Origin: Sphingobium ummariense RL-3
GTDB lineage: Bacteria > Pseudomonadota > Alphaproteobacteria > Sphingomonadales > Sphingomonadaceae
DNA length: 55,163 nt
Direction of reading: 5' to 3'
NCBI RefSeq assembly: GCF_000447205.1
Contig: NZ_AUWY01000092.1
Span: 1-55,163 of the forward strand
The notes under the pieces are model-generated. The model searched no databases. It was not told the origin of the DNA and was given only the letters and a program-made list of their open reading frames with translations. Shown in pieces: positions 53,625-55,163 of the stretch (position 1 is the stretch's first letter; the number at the start of each line of letters is the position of its first letter). The position numbers were made by a program, and so were the translations under genes.

Positions 53625-53978
53625 ATGTCAAAACGGTTAAAGTCCGCCAGCACGGCCGAGCAGTGCGACCCACTTTTCAAGGCGCTGTCGGATGGGACGC
53701 GCCGCGCGCTGCTGGAATATCTGGTGCGCGAGGGAGAGCAGAGCGTCCACGCGCTGACGGCGGTGTCGGGCGTGTCGCAACCGATGGTGTCGCGCCACCT
53801 GGGCAAGTTGCGCCGCGCCCGGCTGGTGACGGCGCGCCGCGCGGGGCGCGAGACCTATTATGCGGCGCGCGCCAAGGGACTGGCGCCGGTCGTGCAGTGG
53901 ATGGCGGTCTATGGCGCGCTGTGGTCGCAGCGATTCACGGCGCTGGAGGGACTGGGAGACGATGCTTCCGCCCGCTGA
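53625..53978 (+). CDS. ArsR-family winged-helix transcriptional regulator
   Basis: 117 residues. The DNA-binding domain covers about residues 15-90: FKALSDGTRRALLEYLVREGEQSV, the recognition helix VSGVSQPMVSRHLGKLRRA and the wing LVTARRAGRETYYAA. The metal-binding cysteine motif of ArsR/SmtB (ELCVCDL) is absent; a single cysteine lies near the N-terminus. It is therefore closer to the SdpR/YgaV-like or non-metal-sensing branch. Divergent from ccrM, and followed by a TolC-like gene that it might control. Confidence 0.9.
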   Translation: MSKRLKSASTAEQCDPLFKALSDGTRRALLEYLVREGEQSVHALTAVSGVSQPMVSRHLGKLRRARLVTARRAGRETYYAARAKGLAPVVQWMAVYGALWSQRFTALEGLGDDASAR

Positions 53979-54199
53979 TCGGGCCTGATTGCGCGAACTG
54001 TTGCCGCCGGGGCGGAAAGTGTCGCCCAGAAATGGCCCATGTAGAACGCCGCCGGATCATTTCCGTCATCTTTCCGCTTACCGCAGCGCAAGTTGCGCTG
54101 TAGTCGATTATAAGGCATGTCGAGCCAATGACTTGGCATAATCCTGCTCGCGGGCAGCATTAGGGCGAGTCGGGGGAACTCTGCGCGGTTTGGGGCACT
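53979..54199. other. Region between ArsR regulator and TolC-like gene
   Basis: 221 bases without a gene. It contains the 17-bp palindrome at 54084-54100, an AT-richer stretch (GATTATAAGG near 54106) that may hold a promoter, and one GAGTC at 54167. No further feature seen. Confidence 0.4.
54084..54100. promoter_or_regulatory. 17-bp palindrome, possible operator
   Basis: CAGCGCAA-G-TTGCGCTG, a perfect 8-bp inverted repeat with a 1-base centre. It is about 100 bases upstream of the TolC-like start and about 105 bases after the ArsR stop. Symmetry and length fit a dimeric repressor site such as one for the neighbouring ArsR protein. Binding partner not known. Confidence 0.45.
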
Positions 54200-55163
54200 G
54201 TGCTTTTATCGATTGCCAGGACACGCAGGAACGGTTGCTGCCTTCGCGCCATTGCCATGGCGCTGGCCATGGCGTGCCCGTGGAGCGCGGACGCGCAGAC
54301 CGGCCTGGTCGTACCGCCCAACCCGCATCCCTTCACCGCGCCCGCGACGGACGACCCGCTGCTGGCGCTCGCCGGGCCGGTCGGTTCGCATGACCTGTTC
54401 CGGGCGGAAATCGAAGCGGCGGTCCAGAACAACGCCCTGATCGACGAGGCCCGCGCCAGCGAGCGCGAGGCGCTGGCGGCGCGAACCCAGGCGCGATCAG
54501 CGCTGTTCCCTACCGTCGACCTGACGGTCGATGCCAATCGATCGCTGGCCCGCAACTTTTCCAACGATCCCGGCAACATCATCGAGCGCTCGCGGCCCGA
54601 AGGGCGCACCGACGCGACCGCTTCGGTGCGGCAGCGGCTGCTGGACTTCGGCGCGGCGTCGAGCCGCATCGGCGCGGGCAATGCGCGGGTCGATGCCGCC
54701 CGGTCCACCACCATGGGCTATGGGCAGGATATCGCGCTGAGAACCATCACCGCCTGGTATTCGATCCTGGCCCAGCGGCTGATGGAGCAGGCGGCAGTCG
54801 AATATATCGAACGGCAGAGCCGGCTGCGCGCCGGGCTGGAACGGCGGATCGAGCAGGGCTTTTCCGCGCGCGGCGATCTGCCTCGGATCGAGAGTTCGAT
54901 CGCCACGGTCCAGACCCGCCTCGCCGGCTTCCGCCGCGACCGGGCCGGGGCCGAGGCGCAATATCGCGCGCTGACCGGGCATGACGCGCCCGCCTCGCTG
55001 GGCCGCGTGCCGCTGCCCGCCGCCGAGGTGGACAGCGAGGAGGCGCTGGAGCTGCTGGTGCTGCGATCGCCGCCCGTGCTGCGCGCCGACGCCGAAGCCC
55101 GCGCCGCCCGGCAGGATTCCCGCGCCGCCCGGTCGGAGCGGCTGCCGACCATCGCCGCGGGGG
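54200..55163 (+). CDS. TolC-like outer membrane efflux protein (5' part)
   Basis: Partial: the frame runs off the right edge, 321 residues visible. I start at the GTG at 54200-54202, which gives a good Sec signal peptide with a basic n-region (RTRRNG) and a hydrophobic core (AIAMALAMA) cut after SADA. The ATG at 54257 would leave a shorter signal. The mature part shows the outer membrane efflux protein pattern: AVQNNALIDEARASEREALAARTQARSALFPTVDLTVDA, a beta segment (DATASVRQRLLDFGAASSRI), long helices, then LPRIESSIATVQTRLAGFRRD and AEARAARQDSRAARSERLPTIAAG. In such proteins this builds a trimeric channel for type I secretion or drug efflux. The ArsR gene upstream may regulate it. Confidence 0.88.
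   Translation, partial: MLLSIARTRRNGCCLRAIAMALAMACPWSADAQTGLVVPPNPHPFTAPATDDPLLALAGPVGSHDLFRAEIEAAVQNNALIDEARASEREALAARTQARSALFPTVDLTVDANRSLARNFSNDPGNIIERSRPEGRTDATASVRQRLLDFGAASSRIGAGNARVDAARSTTMGYGQDIALRTITAWYSILAQRLMEQAAVEYIERQSRLRAGLERRIEQGFSARGDLPRIESSIATVQTRLAGFRRDRAGAEAQYRALTGHDAPASLGRVPLPAAEVDSEEALELLVLRSPPVLRADAEARAARQDSRAARSERLPTIAAG

Overview
The window reads as chromosome of a GC-rich alphaproteobacterium, most likely a sphingomonad (Sphingomonadales). The reasons are the gene order of the division cluster, a CcrM-type GANTC methyltransferase, a 41-residue alphaproteobacterial cytochrome oxidase subunit IV, the gene string argS-SPOR-nagZ-scpA-scpB-tatA-tatB-tatC, and families of inverted repeats of the GTCATCCC and GTTCG..CTGAG type. 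This assignment is inference from gene content. No rRNA, tRNA, CRISPR array, transposase or phage gene was seen.

Layout. 1-805: 3' part of a secreted TPR protein. 913-19842 (all minus strand): the complete dcw cluster, transcribed mraZ-rsmH-ftsL-ftsI-murE-murF-mraY-murD-ftsW-murG-murC-murB-ddl-ftsQ-ftsA-ftsZ, mostly joined by 1 to 8 base overlaps. It makes the UDP-MurNAc-pentapeptide precursor, the lipid carrier steps and the divisome. 20026-22650: cysteine synthase, a small membrane protein and a GldG-like membrane protein. 22840-24259: a SleB-type wall hydrolase, a candidate small RNA with C-rich loops, and an entericidin behind an EcfG-like promoter. 24304-30748 (minus): argS, a SPOR protein, nagZ, the condensin partners scpA/scpB and the twin-arginine translocase. 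30911-37415: a lipoprotein, ispH-thrB-rnhA, two hydrolases, a YegP-like protein and an FAD oxidoreductase. 37464-44582 (plus): a Tad/Flp pilus cluster cpaA-B-C-D-E-tadB-tadC, with no ATPase gene cpaF where it is normally found. 44721-49191: a DUF2147 protein, an Asp/Glu racemase-like protein, cox subunit IV followed by two shrunken transhydrogenase-like membrane proteins, an NtrC-type regulator and a lipoprotein. 49192-50872: an accessory stretch with an 11-bp tandem array and two unrecognised genes of lower GC. 50873-55163: folP, ccrM with a dense GANTC cluster upstream, an ArsR regulator and the 5' part of a TolC-like gene.

The points most worth a second look are: the candidate small RNA at 23912-24012; the 9 x 11 bp GCGACAG array at 49279-49377; the membrane-only PntAB/PntB-like pair at 45915-46837; an inverted repeat translated in frame inside murD; the Tad locus without its ATPase; and seven GANTC sites in front of ccrM. 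All homology statements come from reading motifs by eye and no database search was possible.
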